Shown here: positions 1 to 11,353 of the stretch, piece after piece | How the letters are laid out: each line of letters opens with the position of its first letter | How positions within the stretch are numbered: position 1 is the first letter of the stretch | DNA from: Mycoavidus sp. HKI | Lineage (GTDB): Bacteria; Pseudomonadota; Gammaproteobacteria; Burkholderiales; Burkholderiaceae | Reading direction: 5' to 3' | DNA: 64,000 nucleotides | NCBI RefSeq assembly: GCF_020023735.2 | Contig: NZ_CP076444.2 | Location: 1,379,501-1,443,500, forward strand | Position numbers and translations under genes: made by a program | Notes under the pieces: generated by a model | The model's input: the letters and a program-made list of their open reading frames with translations, nothing else | Database searches by the model: none | Told to the model about the DNA's origin: nothing

Positions 1-434
1 TCGCCAGCATCGAAAGTTTGATCCATGTCAGCTTCCGTGAAACCATAGAAAGCAGGATCAAGCTCAGCGATCTGCTGGCGTTCTTGGCGCTTAAGCGGAT
101 CAAGGTTAGCCCAGCGCGAACCTAGAAAACGATAGGCATCAATGAGTGATTGAACATGCACTTGCTTACGTGCAATCGCCAAATCAGCACTGCCTGCCCG
201 TTGCAAAAACGCATTTGCTTTAGCGCGTTGCGCAAAAGATTCAACGATTGGGCCATGGGCGACATCGTTTGCATTAGAACCATCAACAGCTGGCACGTTC
301 TGCAACGCATCGAAATAAGCGCGCCAATGATCTGACACTGAAGCGGGATTGTTGAGATAAGCCTCATAAAGCTCTTCAACATATGGCGCATTACCGCCAA
401 ATAAATACGAATTTGATTGAAATTGTTGCATCAT
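1..434 (-). CDS. sucA: 2-oxoglutarate dehydrogenase E1, N-terminal part (runs off the window)
   Basis: E1 of the 2-oxoglutarate dehydrogenase complex decarboxylates 2-oxoglutarate with thiamine diphosphate in the TCA cycle. Only the first 144 codons are in the window. They read MMQQFQSNSYLFGGN, followed by a segment with NAPYVEELYEAYL and then a DHWRAYF stretch. This is the N-terminal E2-binding helix and linker typical of betaproteobacterial SucA. Two in-frame ATG codons stand at 434 and 431; an AAGGTGAG element lies just upstream. The 195 bases between this start and fdx hold no other gene; a TTGATT/TACACA pair about 16 bases apart could be its promoter, but this is weak. The family assignment is sure, although the catalytic domain cannot be seen. 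Confidence 0.93.
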   Translation of the reverse strand, partial: MMQQFQSNSYLFGGNAPYVEELYEAYLNNPASVSDHWRAYFDALQNVPAVDGSNANDVAHGPIVESFAQRAKANAFLQRAGSADLAIARKQVHVQSLIDAYRFLGSRWANLDPLKRQERQQIAELDPAFYGFTEADMDQTFDAG

Positions 435-629
435 CTGACGCTCACCTTTCCTCAAGTTTGTCGAGAAATAGCGGGTTAATTAAACCTCCCGCAGCACGGC
501 CTGGCCATTTAGCGGATCGCAATTAGCGCCCAGGAAGGAGTGTGTAAACACACGACAGCTTCAATCAAATAACTGACAGAAGCTGCCTATCCATAGATTT
601 TAACATAGCAGACGACAGCACATATGCTC

Positions 630-977
630 TCAATGCTTTTCTTTTGCATGATTAATTGTATAACGTGGAATTTCAACCACAATATTAGCGTCAGCATCGG
701 CCGGGATAAGCGCTTGGCACGATAAGCGTGAAGTGGCTTCTAGACCCCATGCCATATCGAGTAAATCTTCTTCAATTTCATCGGGACGGCCAAGCTTATT
801 AAAGCCTTCACGCACAACCACATGACAGGTTGTACACGCGCACGATTTTTCGCAGGCGTGCTCGATCTCAACCCCGTTTTCAAGCAATGTATCGCAAATA
901 CTTTTCCCGGGTACCGCGTCAATGACGGCGCCCTCTGGGCATAATTCGAGATGAGGTAATACAATGACCTGAGGCAT
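630..977 (-). CDS. fdx: ISC-type [2Fe-2S] ferredoxin
   Basis: A 115-residue ferredoxin that supplies electrons to the ISC iron-sulfur assembly machinery in the cytoplasm. The cluster-binding cysteines are visible as ACEKSCACTTCH (Cys-x5-Cys-x2-Cys) near residue 41 and the fourth in RLSCQAL near residue 87, matching the adrenodoxin-like ISC ferredoxins. It is the last gene of the operon, 30 bases after hscA. The length is normal for the family and the start is an ATG at 977. Confidence 0.96.
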   Translation of the reverse strand: MPQVIVLPHLELCPEGAVIDAVPGKSICDTLLENGVEIEHACEKSCACTTCHVVVREGFNKLGRPDEIEEDLLDMAWGLEATSRLSCQALIPADADANIVVEIPRYTINHAKEKH

Positions 978-1007
978 CTAGTGTTCCAGTTTCGATTAAG
1001 AGTAATT

Positions 1008-2885
1008 TTATTGTTCAGTCAGCTCATCCACTTTGCGGCCAGCAAGCGCCGTGCGGATATTTTGGTTCATGCGCCGTGCGGCAAATTCATCGGTGGCGGC
1101 TGCTAAAACCTCAATGGCGCGCTCAAGGACATCGCTGTGCGCGCCATTTTTGACTTCCTGCAGCGCTTTTGTGGCGGTATCAATGGTTGCTCGCTCTGCC
1201 GCACTGAGCAAATCTGCATCGCGGGCTAAAGCGCTTGCTGTTGCGGCCAATAACCGTTCAGCGTCGACTTGTAGTTCGCGCAATGCACGCGCATGTTTAT
1301 CGATATTGGCCGCTTGGAAACTGTCATCAAGCATGCGACCGATCTCTTCATCGCTTAAGCCGTATGAGGGCTTAACTATGACTGAAGCAGCCACACCGGA
1401 TTGCATCTCACGCGCAAACACGGACAATAAACCATCGGCATCCACTTGATAGCTTACTTGAATCCGCGCAGCGCCAGCTGTCATTGGCGGGATCCCACGC
1501 AACTCAAAGCGCGCCAGCGAGCGGCAATCTGCCACGAGTTCACGCTCGCCCTGCACAACATGGATCGACATTGCCGTCTGGCCATCTTTGAAGGTTGTAA
1601 ACTCTTGCGCTCGCGCCACCGGAATGGCCGAGTTACGTGGAATAATTTTTTCCACCAAGCCACCCATCGTTTCCACTCCGAGCGAGAGCGGAATCACATC
1701 CAGCAGCAGCCAATCATCCTCATCACGCCGGTTACCCGCTAACAGATCCGCTTGAATCGCGGCCCCCAGCGCCACCACTTGGTCCGGATCAATGCCGGTG
1801 AGCACTGGCTGCCCAAAAAACAGTTCAACCGCGCGGCAAACCACTGGCATCCGCGTGGCGCCACCGACTAACACAATGCCTTGCACATCTTTTGCCGCAA
1901 TCTGCGCATCGCGCAAAGTTTTGCGCATGGTCACTAAGGTCCGCTGTACGAGCGGCTGAACGAGTTCAGCAAACTCGGCCTCGCTCACCGTCACGGCGAT
2001 CCGTACGCCATTTGAGAGCAGAAGATCAATACGGGTTTGTGGTGCACTCGATAACGCTTCTTTCGCGCTACGCGCAGCATCCAGCAACAGTCGCTTATCG
2101 CCAGCAGTTAATGTTGGTGTGTCTGGCGCCGCTTTGGCCAGCACATATTCCAATAATGCCTGGTCAAAATCGTCGCCGCCCAGCATTGAGTCGCCACCGG
2201 TGGCCAGTACCTCAAATACGCCTTGCGTCAACTGAAGAATCGACAAGTCAAAGGTGCCGCCACCTAGATCATAGACCGCATAGATTCCTTGCGCGCCACT
2301 CTCAAGACCATAGGCAATTGCGGCGGCAGTGGGTTCATTGAGCAAGCGCAAGACGTTAAGGCCGGCAAGCTCGGCCGCATCTTTGGTGGCTTGCCGTTGC
2401 GCCTCATCAAAATAAGCCGGCACCGTAATCACTGCGCCAACCAGCTCGCCCCCGAGCGAGGCTTGTGCACGTTGCTGCAAGGCGGCAAGAATTTCAGCCG
2501 AGACTTCGACCGGGCTTTTGACGCCAGCTACCGTTTTGATTTGCACCATGCCAGGCGCATCAACCAAGTCATACGGCACGTGCGCCGTATTTTCTATTTC
2601 TGCTTTGCCACGGCCCATTAAACGCTTGACCGAAACAATCGTATTTTTAGGGTCAAGTGCGGCCTGTTCCTTGGCCAATCGGCCGAGCTGCGGTTTACCC
2701 GTTGCTAGATAGCGCACCACGGAGGGCAATAATAACGCCCCGTCCAGATCAGGCAGTACCTCGGACACGCCATTACGCACCGCAGCAACTAATGAATGGG
2801 TTGTGCCAAGATCAATGCCAACCGCCAGCCGCCGCTCATGAGGTGCTGGCGCTAGACCGGGTTCGGAAATTTGTAATAGAGCCAT
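1008..2885 (-). CDS. hscA: Fe-S assembly chaperone HscA (Hsp70 family)
   Basis: A 625-residue specialised Hsp70 that, with HscB, releases the iron-sulfur cluster from the scaffold IscU by binding its LPPVK motif. The ATPase domain begins with the phosphate motif [12 protein letters not shown] and contains [11 protein letters not shown] and [11 protein letters not shown]. The substrate domain follows, with an alpha-helical lid in the last hundred residues. It lies 11 bases downstream of hscB in the same operon. Length and motifs are standard. Confidence 0.97.
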   Translation of the reverse strand: MALLQISEPGLAPAPHERRLAVGIDLGTTHSLVAAVRNGVSEVLPDLDGALLLPSVVRYLATGKPQLGRLAKEQAALDPKNTIVSVKRLMGRGKAEIENTAHVPYDLVDAPGMVQIKTVAGVKSPVEVSAEILAALQQRAQASLGGELVGAVITVPAYFDEAQRQATKDAAELAGLNVLRLLNEPTAAAIAYGLESGAQGIYAVYDLGGGTFDLSILQLTQGVFEVLATGGDSMLGGDDFDQALLEYVLAKAAPDTPTLTAGDKRLLLDAARSAKEALSSAPQTRIDLLLSNGVRIAVTVSEAEFAELVQPLVQRTLVTMRKTLRDAQIAAKDVQGIVLVGGATRMPVVCRAVELFFGQPVLTGIDPDQVVALGAAIQADLLAGNRRDEDDWLLLDVIPLSLGVETMGGLVEKIIPRNSAIPVARAQEFTTFKDGQTAMSIHVVQGERELVADCRSLARFELRGIPPMTAGAARIQVSYQVDADGLLSVFAREMQSGVAASVIVKPSYGLSDEEIGRMLDDSFQAANIDKHARALRELQVDAERLLAATASALARDADLLSAAERATIDTATKALQEVKNGAHSDVLERAIEVLAAATDEFAARRMNQNIRTALAGRKVDELTEQ

Positions 2886-2896
2886 CAGATTGCCTT

Positions 2897-3427
2897 TTAC
2901 ATGTATTCAAGTTTTTCAATCTGAGCCTGCGCTTCGTGGACGACGCGTTCGATAAACATCAATTCGCGCACCACATCAGCCGCGGCTTGATCCATCTGAG
3001 TCTTAAACAGACTCGCGAGTTTTGCAAAACGCGTCGTGCGCGCGGCTTGCAATGTATCGAGCAACACCTCAAGCTCCGGCAGATTTTTTTCTAGTTTTGC
3101 GGCTTCAATAGATTCGCGCCATTCTAGCTGTAGCATTAGAAAGGCGCTTGCCATCACGGTGTTATTCTCGGCCTGCGTTTCAATACCGCGTAACTGCAAT
3201 ACATAAATCGCCCGTCGCAATGGATCTTTTAATGTGCGATAGGCATCGTTAGCCCGCGTCGCCCATTGCAAGGCAACCCGCTTTTGAGCCTCAGAATCCG
3301 CTGCGAAACGATCCGGGTGAGTATGCGCCTGCACCGTACGATAAGCACTAGCAAGTTTATCGTCATCAATTATGAAACTTGTAGGCAAGCCAAATAATTC
3401 GAAATGAGTACTGCTTAAAGATGACAT
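2897..3427 (-). CDS. hscB: Fe-S assembly co-chaperone HscB (J-domain)
   Basis: A 176-residue J-protein that delivers IscU to HscA and stimulates its ATPase. The N-terminal J domain has the essential HPD motif in [11 protein letters not shown], and the C-terminal part is the three-helix IscU-binding domain. The ATG at 3427 starts [15 protein letters not shown], the usual HscB opening. It is placed between iscA and hscA, as in other ISC operons. Confidence 0.96.
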   Translation of the reverse strand: MSSLSSTHFELFGLPTSFIIDDDKLASAYRTVQAHTHPDRFAADSEAQKRVALQWATRANDAYRTLKDPLRRAIYVLQLRGIETQAENNTVMASAFLMLQLEWRESIEAAKLEKNLPELEVLLDTLQAARTTRFAKLASLFKTQMDQAAADVVRELMFIERVVHEAQAQIEKLEYM

Positions 3428-3518
3428 GGAAATTAAGCCGCCAAGCTCTTAGCTAACGACAAAAAACTAGCATAAATCAGCGCTACGCTCAGATGCTAGA
3501 TTGGTTGCCGCTGCTGTT

Positions 3519-3842
3519 TTAAATTCGGAATGATTCACCGCACCCACATTCATCTTTGACATTTGGATTCTTGAATTTGAAACCTTCATTCAAGCCCTCC
3601 CGTGCAAAGTCCAATTCAGTACCGTCAATGTAAGCCAGGCTCTTTGGGTCAACTACGACTTTTATGCCATAACTTTCAAATACTTGGTCTTCTGGCGCCA
3701 GCGCATCCACATATTCAAGCTTATACGCAAGCCCAGAACAGCCCGTCGTACGCACGCCCAAGCGCAAGCCAACCCCTTTACCACGGCGTAGCAAATATTT
3801 TTCCACATGCTGCGCCGCTTTTTCAGTCAACGTAATGGCCAT
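3519..3842 (-). CDS. iscA: A-type iron-sulfur carrier IscA
   Basis: A 107-residue A-type carrier that moves iron or Fe-S clusters from the scaffold to target enzymes. The three ligand cysteines are in [12 protein letters not shown] and in [11 protein letters not shown] at the C terminus. The ATG at 3842 ([13 protein letters not shown]) gives the standard family length; an in-frame GTG six bases upstream is less likely. It sits between iscU and hscB on the minus strand. Confidence 0.95.
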   Translation of the reverse strand: MAITLTEKAAQHVEKYLLRRGKGVGLRLGVRTTGCSGLAYKLEYVDALAPEDQVFESYGIKVVVDPKSLAYIDGTELDFAREGLNEGFKFKNPNVKDECGCGESFRI

Positions 3843-3894
3843 CTTCACTCAGAAAAATGTAGGGCGTGTCGCCCTGCTTATTTGCCTTCTAAAA

Positions 3895-4311
3895 TTAAGC
3901 CGCTTGCTCAGGTGCAGTCAGCTCAGCCACTTTGCCATGACGCTCTTGATAATCTTTCACGGCAGCTTTAATCGCGTCTTCGGCCAGAATCGAACAATGA
4001 ATCTTCACTGGCGGCAGCGCCAATTCTTCAGCAATGTGCGTGTTCTTGATTGTCAACGCCTGATCAAGCGTCTTACCTTTAACCCATTCAGTCACCAGCG
4101 AGCTTGAGGCAATCGCTGAGCCACAGCCATAGGTCTTAAACTTTGCATCTTCAATCACGCCGTCAGCGCCCACTCGAATTTGCAGCTTCATCACATCCCC
4201 ACAGGCCGGCGCACCCACCATGCCAGTGCCAATGCCGTCCCCGCTTTTATCAAATGACCCAACGTTACGGGGATTCTCGTAATGATCGAGTACCTTATCA
4301 CTGTATGCCAT
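3895..4311 (-). CDS. iscU: Fe-S cluster scaffold protein IscU
   Basis: A 138-residue scaffold on which IscS-derived sulfur and iron form a [2Fe-2S] cluster. The three conserved cysteines are in GAPACGDVMKL, TYGCGSAIASSS and VKIHCSILAED, with the aspartate after the first cysteine. The HscA recognition motif LPPVK immediately precedes the third cysteine. It starts MAYSDKVLDHYENPRN, which is canonical. Confidence 0.97.
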   Translation of the reverse strand: MAYSDKVLDHYENPRNVGSFDKSGDGIGTGMVGAPACGDVMKLQIRVGADGVIEDAKFKTYGCGSAIASSSLVTEWVKGKTLDQALTIKNTHIAEELALPPVKIHCSILAEDAIKAAVKDYQERHGKVAELTAPEQAA

Positions 4312-4424
4312 GATCTAACTCCAAAAAAAACCTTTTATTGACTCAGCTAATTTCAGCCAAGTTACATACTGCATACCACTTTAGGCGAAGCGCAAATCGT
4401 TTATCGAATCGGCTCTAGCCGCCG

Positions 4425-5648
4425 TCAATGTGCTGCCCAGACGATCGAATTCAGATCGACCCCTGCTTGGTGCATTTCCCACAATGGCGACAAATCGCGC
4501 AACTTAGCAATTTTACTTTCCATCAAACGGATCACGTAATCCATTTCCTGTAACGTCGTAAAGCGCCCTACAGAAAACCGAATTGAACTGTGCGCCAGTT
4601 CATCATTACGCCCAAGCGCACGCAATACATAAGAAGGCTCAAGCGAGGCCGAGGTACAAGCAGAGCCAGATGATACGGCGATATCCTTGACCGCCATAAT
4701 CAACGATTCGCCCTCAACAAAATTAAAGCTAATGTTCAGATTGTGAGGCACGCGCTGCTGTGTATCGCCGTTTACATACACTTCTTCCATTTTACTTAGA
4801 CCCTGCAGCAGTCTGTCATAAAGCGCACGCGCATGCTTAGTGTCAGCGTCCATTTCTGCATGAGCTAGGCGAAAAGCTTCGCCCATGCCGACAATCTGGT
4901 GCGTCGGCAAAGTGCCTGAGCGCATGCCCCGCTCATGACCGCCGCCGTGCATCTGCGCTTCGATGCGCACGCGCGGTTTGCGGCGAATATACATCGCGCC
5001 AATGCCTTTAGGGCCATACGCCTTATGCGCAGAAAAAGACATCAAATCAACCTTTAAGCGGGCTAGATCAATCCCCACCTTACCTGCCGCTTGCGCTGCA
5101 TCCACATGAAAAATAATGCCTTTATCGCGACAAATCTCACCGATTTGCTCAATATCTTGGATCACACCGATTTCATTATTGACCATCATCACCGAAACTA
5201 AGATCGTATCGGGACGAAGCGCTTGCTTAAAGACATCAAGATCCAACAAGCCGTTTTCTAAAACCTCAAGATAAGTCACCTCAAAACCTTGTCGCTCAAG
5301 CTCACGACAGGTATCCAGCACAGCTTTGTGCTCGGTTTTAACGGTAATAATATGCTTACCTTTGCTTTGATAGAAATGCGCAGCGCCTTTTATAGCCAGG
5401 TTGTTCGACTCAGTCGCACCCGAAGTCCAAACAATTTCACGAGGATCGCAATTGGCCAAGGCCGCCACTTGCGCACGCGCGTCTTCTACCGCTTGCTCCG
5501 CCGTCCAACCATAAGAATGGCTGCGCGAAGCCGGATTGCCGAAATGCTCGCACAAATAAGGGATCATTTTGTCCGCAACCCGAGGATCAACAGGCGTAGT
5601 CGCGCTGTAATCCAGATAGATCGGAAGGCGGGGAAGAACGTTTTTCAT
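4425..5648 (-). CDS. iscS: Cysteine desulfurase IscS
   Basis: A 407-residue pyridoxal-phosphate enzyme that removes sulfur from cysteine as a persulfide and hands it to IscU and to tRNA thiolation. The PLP lysine lies in [12 protein letters not shown] and the catalytic cysteine loop in [17 protein letters not shown]. Group I NifS-like length and features are intact. The gene follows iscR by 17 bases and precedes iscU by 113 bases. Confidence 0.97.
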   Translation of the reverse strand: MKNVLPRLPIYLDYSATTPVDPRVADKMIPYLCEHFGNPASRSHSYGWTAEQAVEDARAQVAALANCDPREIVWTSGATESNNLAIKGAAHFYQSKGKHIITVKTEHKAVLDTCRELERQGFEVTYLEVLENGLLDLDVFKQALRPDTILVSVMMVNNEIGVIQDIEQIGEICRDKGIIFHVDAAQAAGKVGIDLARLKVDLMSFSAHKAYGPKGIGAMYIRRKPRVRIEAQMHGGGHERGMRSGTLPTHQIVGMGEAFRLAHAEMDADTKHARALYDRLLQGLSKMEEVYVNGDTQQRVPHNLNISFNFVEGESLIMAVKDIAVSSGSACTSASLEPSYVLRALGRNDELAHSSIRFSVGRFTTLQEMDYVIRLMESKIAKLRDLSPLWEMHQAGVDLNSIVWAAH

Positions 5649-5665
5649 TAATGACTCCGAAAACC

Positions 5666-6145
5666 TTAAATTATATCCATCGTACTGACACGCTGGTCAC
5701 GTAATACGGTCAAGCGAGGCTCAGCAGACATAAACTGCTGAGCCACCAAATCTTGTAGTGATACTGAATCAAGGTACTCACGCATTCTTTGATTCAATGT
5801 CGACCATAATCTATGCGTCATGCAATGTCCTTCTTGATGAGAGGCATGATCGCAGCTACCTTTGCCACCGCAGCGTGTCGCATCAAGCGCTTCATCAGCT
5901 GCAATAACGATATCTGCGACTGTAATTTCTGCAACTTGCCGGCCAAGTTTATAGCCGCCACCTGGCCCACGCACACTCTCAACAATGCCATGCCGACGCA
6001 GCTTGCTAAATAATTGCTCAAGATACGACAGCGAAATGCGTTGCCGCTCGCTAATGACGGCAAGCGTAACAGGGCCTTTGGCGCGGTGTAACGCTAAATC
6101 TAGCATGGCGGTCACAGCGAAACGGCCTTTTGTCGTAAGTCTCAT
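5666..6145 (-). CDS. iscR: Rrf2-family Fe-S regulator IscR
   Basis: A 159-residue winged-helix regulator that senses Fe-S status with a [2Fe-2S] cluster and represses the isc operon when holo. The HTH begins [19 protein letters not shown] and ends in a wing with [11 protein letters not shown]. Cluster ligands are visible as [17 protein letters not shown]; the second spacing (nine residues between cysteines) is longer than in E. coli IscR. It is the first gene of the operon, and two operator-like sites lie about 90 to 145 bases upstream, so autoregulation is likely. Confidence 0.95.
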   Translation of the reverse strand: MRLTTKGRFAVTAMLDLALHRAKGPVTLAVISERQRISLSYLEQLFSKLRRHGIVESVRGPGGGYKLGRQVAEITVADIVIAADEALDATRCGGKGSCDHASHQEGHCMTHRLWSTLNQRMREYLDSVSLQDLVAQQFMSAEPRLTVLRDQRVSTMDII

Positions 6146-6236
6146 AGGTAAGCAAAAACATCAAAGCGGACAAAGTGATCAAATTAGGTTCAGTAGCCTA
6201 ACTATTTCTATGCACTGCACTCACTAAGTACACTCA

Positions 6237-6289
6237 ATAACCTGACTATCTTTGTCAAGTATAAATAACCTAGGAATTTAGTCAAGTAT
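6237..6289 (-). promoter_or_regulatory. isc operon promoter with two tandem IscR type 1-like sites
   Basis: Read on the minus strand, two copies of a site beginning ATACTTGAC stand in tandem, at 6289-6264 and 6262-6237. Both continue into a TAGGTTAT or AGGTTAT half-site, as in the E. coli IscR type 1 consensus; the second contains GATAGTC. The upstream copy includes a -35 box TTGACT and, 16 bases later, a -10 box TATACT formed at the junction with the second copy. IscR binding would therefore cover the promoter. The match was made by eye. Confidence 0.7.
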
Positions 6290-6359
6290 AGGAGGGCTTT
6301 TATTCGCTCGTTCTGTAAAAGAACCGGCAAAAAGCCAAAATTAAGCCGAGCCTAACAGC

Positions 6360-7244
6360 TCACTCTGTATCACTCTTTTCTGAAGGTTGCCGGTCTTTGG
6401 TGCTTGGATTGAACTTACCACGCAGCATACGAATTACCCAGAAGACATAGCCTGAAAGCCCATACAGAACAAATAAGCCAAACAACATAATTGGTGGGTC
6501 GGACGACACCAGCACAAAAGCCAGCACCACCAACAAAATCACCCCAAATGGCACGCGATATCGGATATCCAGGGTTTTGCCGCTGTAAAACGGCGCATTT
6601 GAGACCATTGTGATGCCGGCATAAAGCGTCAACGTAAAAGCCACCCAAGGCAGCCAACTGAGCTTCATCGGAATCCGGTTATCAATCACCAGCCAGACAA
6701 AACCCGCAATCAAGGCAGCCGCGGCGGGGCTTGGTAAACCTTGGAAAAAACGGCTGTCGATTTTATTCAGGTTGGTATTAAAGCGCGCTAAGCGTAATGC
6801 CGAGCCCGCACAATAGACAAAGGCCGCGAGCCAACCCCAACGCCCTAAATCCTTTAAGGCCCATTCATACATGACTAACGCAGGCGCCACGCCAAATGAC
6901 ACCATATCGGATATGCTGTCATATTGCTCACCAAAGGCACTTTGCGTTTTTGTCATACGCGCCACCCGGCCATCCATCCCATCGAGCACCATAGCTGCAA
7001 AAATCGCAATCGCAGCCATTTCAAATTGCTGATTCATCGCCTGCACAATGGCAAAAAATCCACAAAAAAGCGCCGCCGTGGTAAATGCATTCGGTAACAA
7101 ATAGATGCCCCGTTTGCGTAAGCGCCTTTGACGCTCAACCCTTAGCGTATCTTCATTATCAACCTCACCTTCGGCTTGACGGCGAAGCGAGCGCGGCAAA
7201 AACGTACCGTTTTGACGTACGCGGCGCAGCTTGGAAGCAGACAT
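6360..7244 (-). CDS. pssA: CDP-diacylglycerol-serine O-phosphatidyltransferase
   Basis: A 294-residue membrane enzyme that makes phosphatidylserine from CDP-diacylglycerol and serine, the step before phosphatidylethanolamine. The CDP-alcohol phosphotransferase signature is visible as DGMDGRVARMTKTQSAFGEQ followed by YDSISDMVSFG. Several hydrophobic segments follow. A charged N-terminal extension (about 45 residues) precedes the first membrane segment. The gene is downstream of psd, which acts next in the pathway. In Burkholderia the cluster usually continues into leuA, but here iscR follows. Confidence 0.94.
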   Translation of the reverse strand: MSASKLRRVRQNGTFLPRSLRRQAEGEVDNEDTLRVERQRRLRKRGIYLLPNAFTTAALFCGFFAIVQAMNQQFEMAAIAIFAAMVLDGMDGRVARMTKTQSAFGEQYDSISDMVSFGVAPALVMYEWALKDLGRWGWLAAFVYCAGSALRLARFNTNLNKIDSRFFQGLPSPAAAALIAGFVWLVIDNRIPMKLSWLPWVAFTLTLYAGITMVSNAPFYSGKTLDIRYRVPFGVILLVVLAFVLVSSDPPIMLFGLFVLYGLSGYVFWVIRMLRGKFNPSTKDRQPSEKSDTE

Positions 7245-7306
7245 TCAAATTCCTTTAAAAAAGCGCAGCTGATCTAACATTTCAGGTTATGCGATACCTT
7301 TGGGCC

Positions 7307-7334
7307 AGGGACTTGGGGCGTGCCACAAGTCCCT
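7307..7334. terminator. Inverted repeat between psd and pssA
   Basis: AGGGACTTG at 7307-7315 and CAAGTCCCT at 7326-7334 form a perfect nine-base-pair stem with a ten-base loop. No T-run follows on either strand, so it may be an mRNA-stabilising or attenuating hairpin rather than a terminator. Confidence 0.35.
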
Positions 7335-7365
7335 AGGTTAGGTAGGGGACGCTTGGTCGATTTCT

Positions 7366-8010
7366 TCAAGACTCAAATTCAGCCAGAATAGTCGAAGTAG
7401 CAAACACTTTCTCACCAATCGCAACTTTTGGGCGGCTGCCAAGCGGCAGATACACATCAACCCGCGAGCCAAAGCGGATAAAACCGTAACGTTGACCGCG
7501 CTTAACAGACTCATTCGTCGTCACATAGCACAGGATCCGGCGCGCCACGAGTCCGGCGACCTGAACCGCAGTCACGGTTTGTCCTGCCTCTGTTTCGATC
7601 ACCAACGCATTACGCTCATTCTCAAGCGAGGATTTATCCAGCGCTGCATTGAAAAATGCCCCAGGAAAATAAGCCGCTCTTTTAACCACGCCATCGACCG
7701 GCGAGCGCTGCGAATGGGCATTGAAAACATTCATAAATACACTAATCATCAATGCTTCACGCTCAGCGTAGGGGTCGCGGCAAGTTTGCACCGCCACCAC
7801 GCGGCCATCAGCTGGACTGAGCACAGCATTAGCTTGGCTTGGAATCGGGCGGGGCGGATCGCGGAAAAATTGCACCACAAATACGGTCAGCAGCCAAAAT
7901 GGCCAAGACCACGCAAAACCGGCAAAGATTTGCACGACGAGCGTCAAAACCGCGATAAATAACAAAAAAGGCCAGCCTTCGCGGGCAATAATTGGGTGAG
8001 GATAGTTCAT
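7366..8010 (-). CDS. psd: Phosphatidylserine decarboxylase (short type)
   Basis: A 214-residue proenzyme that cleaves itself to create a pyruvoyl group and converts phosphatidylserine to phosphatidylethanolamine at the inner membrane. The self-cleavage Gly-Ser is in [11 protein letters not shown] close to the C terminus. Two hydrophobic segments follow the N terminus ([14 protein letters not shown] and [12 protein letters not shown]). The length fits the short PSD family found with pssA. It lies nine bases downstream of ilvC, so it is probably cotranscribed. Confidence 0.94.
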   Translation of the reverse strand: MNYPHPIIAREGWPFLLFIAVLTLVVQIFAGFAWSWPFWLLTVFVVQFFRDPPRPIPSQANAVLSPADGRVVAVQTCRDPYAEREALMISVFMNVFNAHSQRSPVDGVVKRAAYFPGAFFNAALDKSSLENERNALVIETEAGQTVTAVQVAGLVARRILCYVTTNESVKRGQRYGFIRFGSRVDVYLPLGSRPKVAIGEKVFATSTILAEFES

Positions 8011-8019
8011 ATATGTCGT

Positions 8020-9036
<1,017 letters not shown>

Positions 9037-9065
9037 TCATATTTCCTTATAAAATTTCAAGCCAT

Positions 9066-9557
9066 TTAAAGTTTGAGAATACGCTCGCCACGTCCAATGC
9101 CTGAAGCGCCGGTACGGACTGTTTCTAAAATCAAGCTGCGCTCAATGCTGTCGATAAAGGCATCAAGCTTGCCACTATCCCCAGTTAATTCAAGTGTGTA
9201 GGTTTTATCCGTTACGTCAATAATGCGGCCGCGGAAAATCTCAGCCATGCGCTTTATTTCCTCGCGCTCTTTGCCTACTGCCCTGACTTTGATCAGCATC
9301 AACTCACGCTCAAGATACGCGCCATCCGTCAAATCAATGACCTTCACGACCTCAATTAAGCGGTTGAGATGTTTCGTCATTTGTTCAACAATATCTTCCG
9401 AGCCAGCCGTCACTAAGGTCATGCGTGATAGCGAAGGATCTTCCGTTGGCGCTACCGTGAGCGTTTCGATATTGTATGCGCGCGCGGAAAAAAGCCCAAC
9501 CACACGCGACAATGCACCGGGCTCGTTTTCTAGCAAAATAGAAATGATGTGCTTCAT
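9066..9557 (-). CDS. ilvH: Acetolactate synthase small (regulatory) subunit
   Basis: A 163-residue regulatory subunit that gives acetolactate synthase its valine feedback inhibition. It starts MKHIISILLENEPGALSRVVGLF, an ACT domain, and has the C-terminal ACT-like domain. It lies eight bases after ilvB on the minus strand, in the usual ilvB-ilvH-ilvC order. Confidence 0.96.
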   Translation of the reverse strand: MKHIISILLENEPGALSRVVGLFSARAYNIETLTVAPTEDPSLSRMTLVTAGSEDIVEQMTKHLNRLIEVVKVIDLTDGAYLERELMLIKVRAVGKEREEIKRMAEIFRGRIIDVTDKTYTLELTGDSGKLDAFIDSIERSLILETVRTGASGIGRGERILKL

Positions 9558-9565
9558 AACAAAAA

Positions 9566-11353
9566 TTAAAGGTCTTCTGAGCCAAGCAACATTTCAGTAA
9601 TGCCCTTACCTGCTTGCACCATCGGCCAAACATTCTCGGTAGGATCCGTCTGAAAATCTAAAAAGACCGTACGATCTTTTAGCCGCAATGCCTCTTTCAA
9701 AGCAGGCTCAACATCGACGGTTTTCTCAATCCGTATGCCAACATGACCATACGCTTCCGCCAGCTTAACAAAGTCAGGTAGGGCTTCCATATAAGAGTGC
9801 GCATAACGCTTACTATACTCAACTTGTTGCCACTGACGCACCATGCCCAAGTAGCGGTTATTCAGCGAAACAATTTTCACCGGCGTATTATGCTGTAAGC
9901 AGGTAGATAGCTCCTGAATGCACATTTGGATCGAACCTTCGCCGGTGATGCAAACCACATCATCGTCAGGATACGCCATCTTCACGCCCATCGCTGCCGG
10001 CAAGCCAAACCCCATCGTACCAAGACCGCCAGAGTTGATCCAGCGGCGTGGCTTATCAAAGCGGTAATATTGCGCCGCCCACATCTGATGCTGGCCTACA
10101 TCTGAACAGACAAAGGCATTACCCTGGGTCAGTTGATACAGGGTTTCAATCACAAATTGCGGCTTAACGATCTCGCTTGTCCGATCATAGTTTAAGCAAT
10201 CAATGCTGCGCCATTGCTCAATTTGCGCCCACCAAGCAGCCAGGGCTTCGCGTTTGACCGGCAAGCGCCCGGCCTGCAATTGCCCGAGCATATCTTGCAA
10301 AATTTCTTTGACATCGCCGACAATCGGAATATCCACTTTGACTCGCTTGGCAATCGATGAAGGATCGATATCAATATGGATAATCTGGCGGGGGGCTGAC
10401 ATAAAATGCGCTGGATCGCCAATCACTCGATCATCAAAGCGCGCCCCAATGGCAATCAGTACATCACAATGCTGCATCGCCATATTCGCTTCATAGGTGC
10501 CATGCATGCCAAGCATGCCGAGAAATTTTCGATCAGAAGCACGAAAGCCGCCTAGCCCCATCAAGGTATTGGTGACCGGATAACCGAGTAAATCAGCAAA
10601 TTGATTAAGCTCAGCCGACGCATTGGCGAGAATAATGCCACCGCCGGCGTAAATATAGGGCCGTTGCGCAGACAGCAAAAGATTCAACGCTTTGCGGATT
10701 TGGCCAGCATGGCCCTTGGTAATGGGGTTATACGAGCGCAGCGTAAGGTTTTGCGGATACTCAAAACGGCACGGCATTTTTGAGATATCTTTTGGAATAT
10801 CAATTAAAACCGGGCCAGGCCGTCCGCTTCTTGCAATATAAAAGGCTTTGCATATCGTCGTTGCCAACTCATGCACATCTTTAACCAAAAAATTGTGCTT
10901 CACGCATGGACGTGTAATGCCAACTGTATCGCATTCTTGAAATGCGTCTTGTCCAATCGCCGTGGTCGGTACCTGCCCGCAGAGAATCACCAGCGGCACT
11001 GAATCCATATAGGCCGTGGCAATGCCGGTCACGGCATTGGTCACACCGGGCCCTGAGGTGACCAGACAAACACCCACCTTACCGGTTGCGCGCGCATAGG
11101 CATCGGCTGCATGGACCGCGGCCTGTTCATGACGCACTAGAATATGCGCAATCTTATCTTGTTTATATAGCTCATCGTAAATATAGAGAACCGAGCCGCC
11201 GGGATAGCCCCAAATATATTTAACCTGCTCTTGCTCAAGCGAACGGATCAGCACAGTCGCGCCAATCGAGTCACCTAGAGTAGGCGCATTTGACTCAGAC
11301 ACTGGAGAATTGGCGGCAGAAGATTGCTCGTTACGTTGATTGATTACACTCAT
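9566..11353 (-). CDS. ilvB: Acetolactate synthase large (catalytic) subunit
   Basis: A 595-residue thiamine-diphosphate enzyme that joins pyruvate with pyruvate or 2-oxobutyrate, the first common step to valine, leucine and isoleucine. The N-terminal TPP domain contains WGYPGGSVLYIYDEL and the catalytic glutamate in VRHEQAAVHAADAYAR. The C-terminal domain has GLPAAMGVKMAYPD and the TPP motif beginning CITGEGSIQM. The start at 11353 is preceded by GGTGAG. A leader of more than 400 bases separates it from the divergent tetR gene. Confidence 0.97.
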   Translation of the reverse strand: MSVINQRNEQSSAANSPVSESNAPTLGDSIGATVLIRSLEQEQVKYIWGYPGGSVLYIYDELYKQDKIAHILVRHEQAAVHAADAYARATGKVGVCLVTSGPGVTNAVTGIATAYMDSVPLVILCGQVPTTAIGQDAFQECDTVGITRPCVKHNFLVKDVHELATTICKAFYIARSGRPGPVLIDIPKDISKMPCRFEYPQNLTLRSYNPITKGHAGQIRKALNLLLSAQRPYIYAGGGIILANASAELNQFADLLGYPVTNTLMGLGGFRASDRKFLGMLGMHGTYEANMAMQHCDVLIAIGARFDDRVIGDPAHFMSAPRQIIHIDIDPSSIAKRVKVDIPIVGDVKEILQDMLGQLQAGRLPVKREALAAWWAQIEQWRSIDCLNYDRTSEIVKPQFVIETLYQLTQGNAFVCSDVGQHQMWAAQYYRFDKPRRWINSGGLGTMGFGLPAAMGVKMAYPDDDVVCITGEGSIQMCIQELSTCLQHNTPVKIVSLNNRYLGMVRQWQQVEYSKRYAHSYMEALPDFVKLAEAYGHVGIRIEKTVDVEPALKEALRLKDRTVFLDFQTDPTENVWPMVQAGKGITEMLLGSEDL

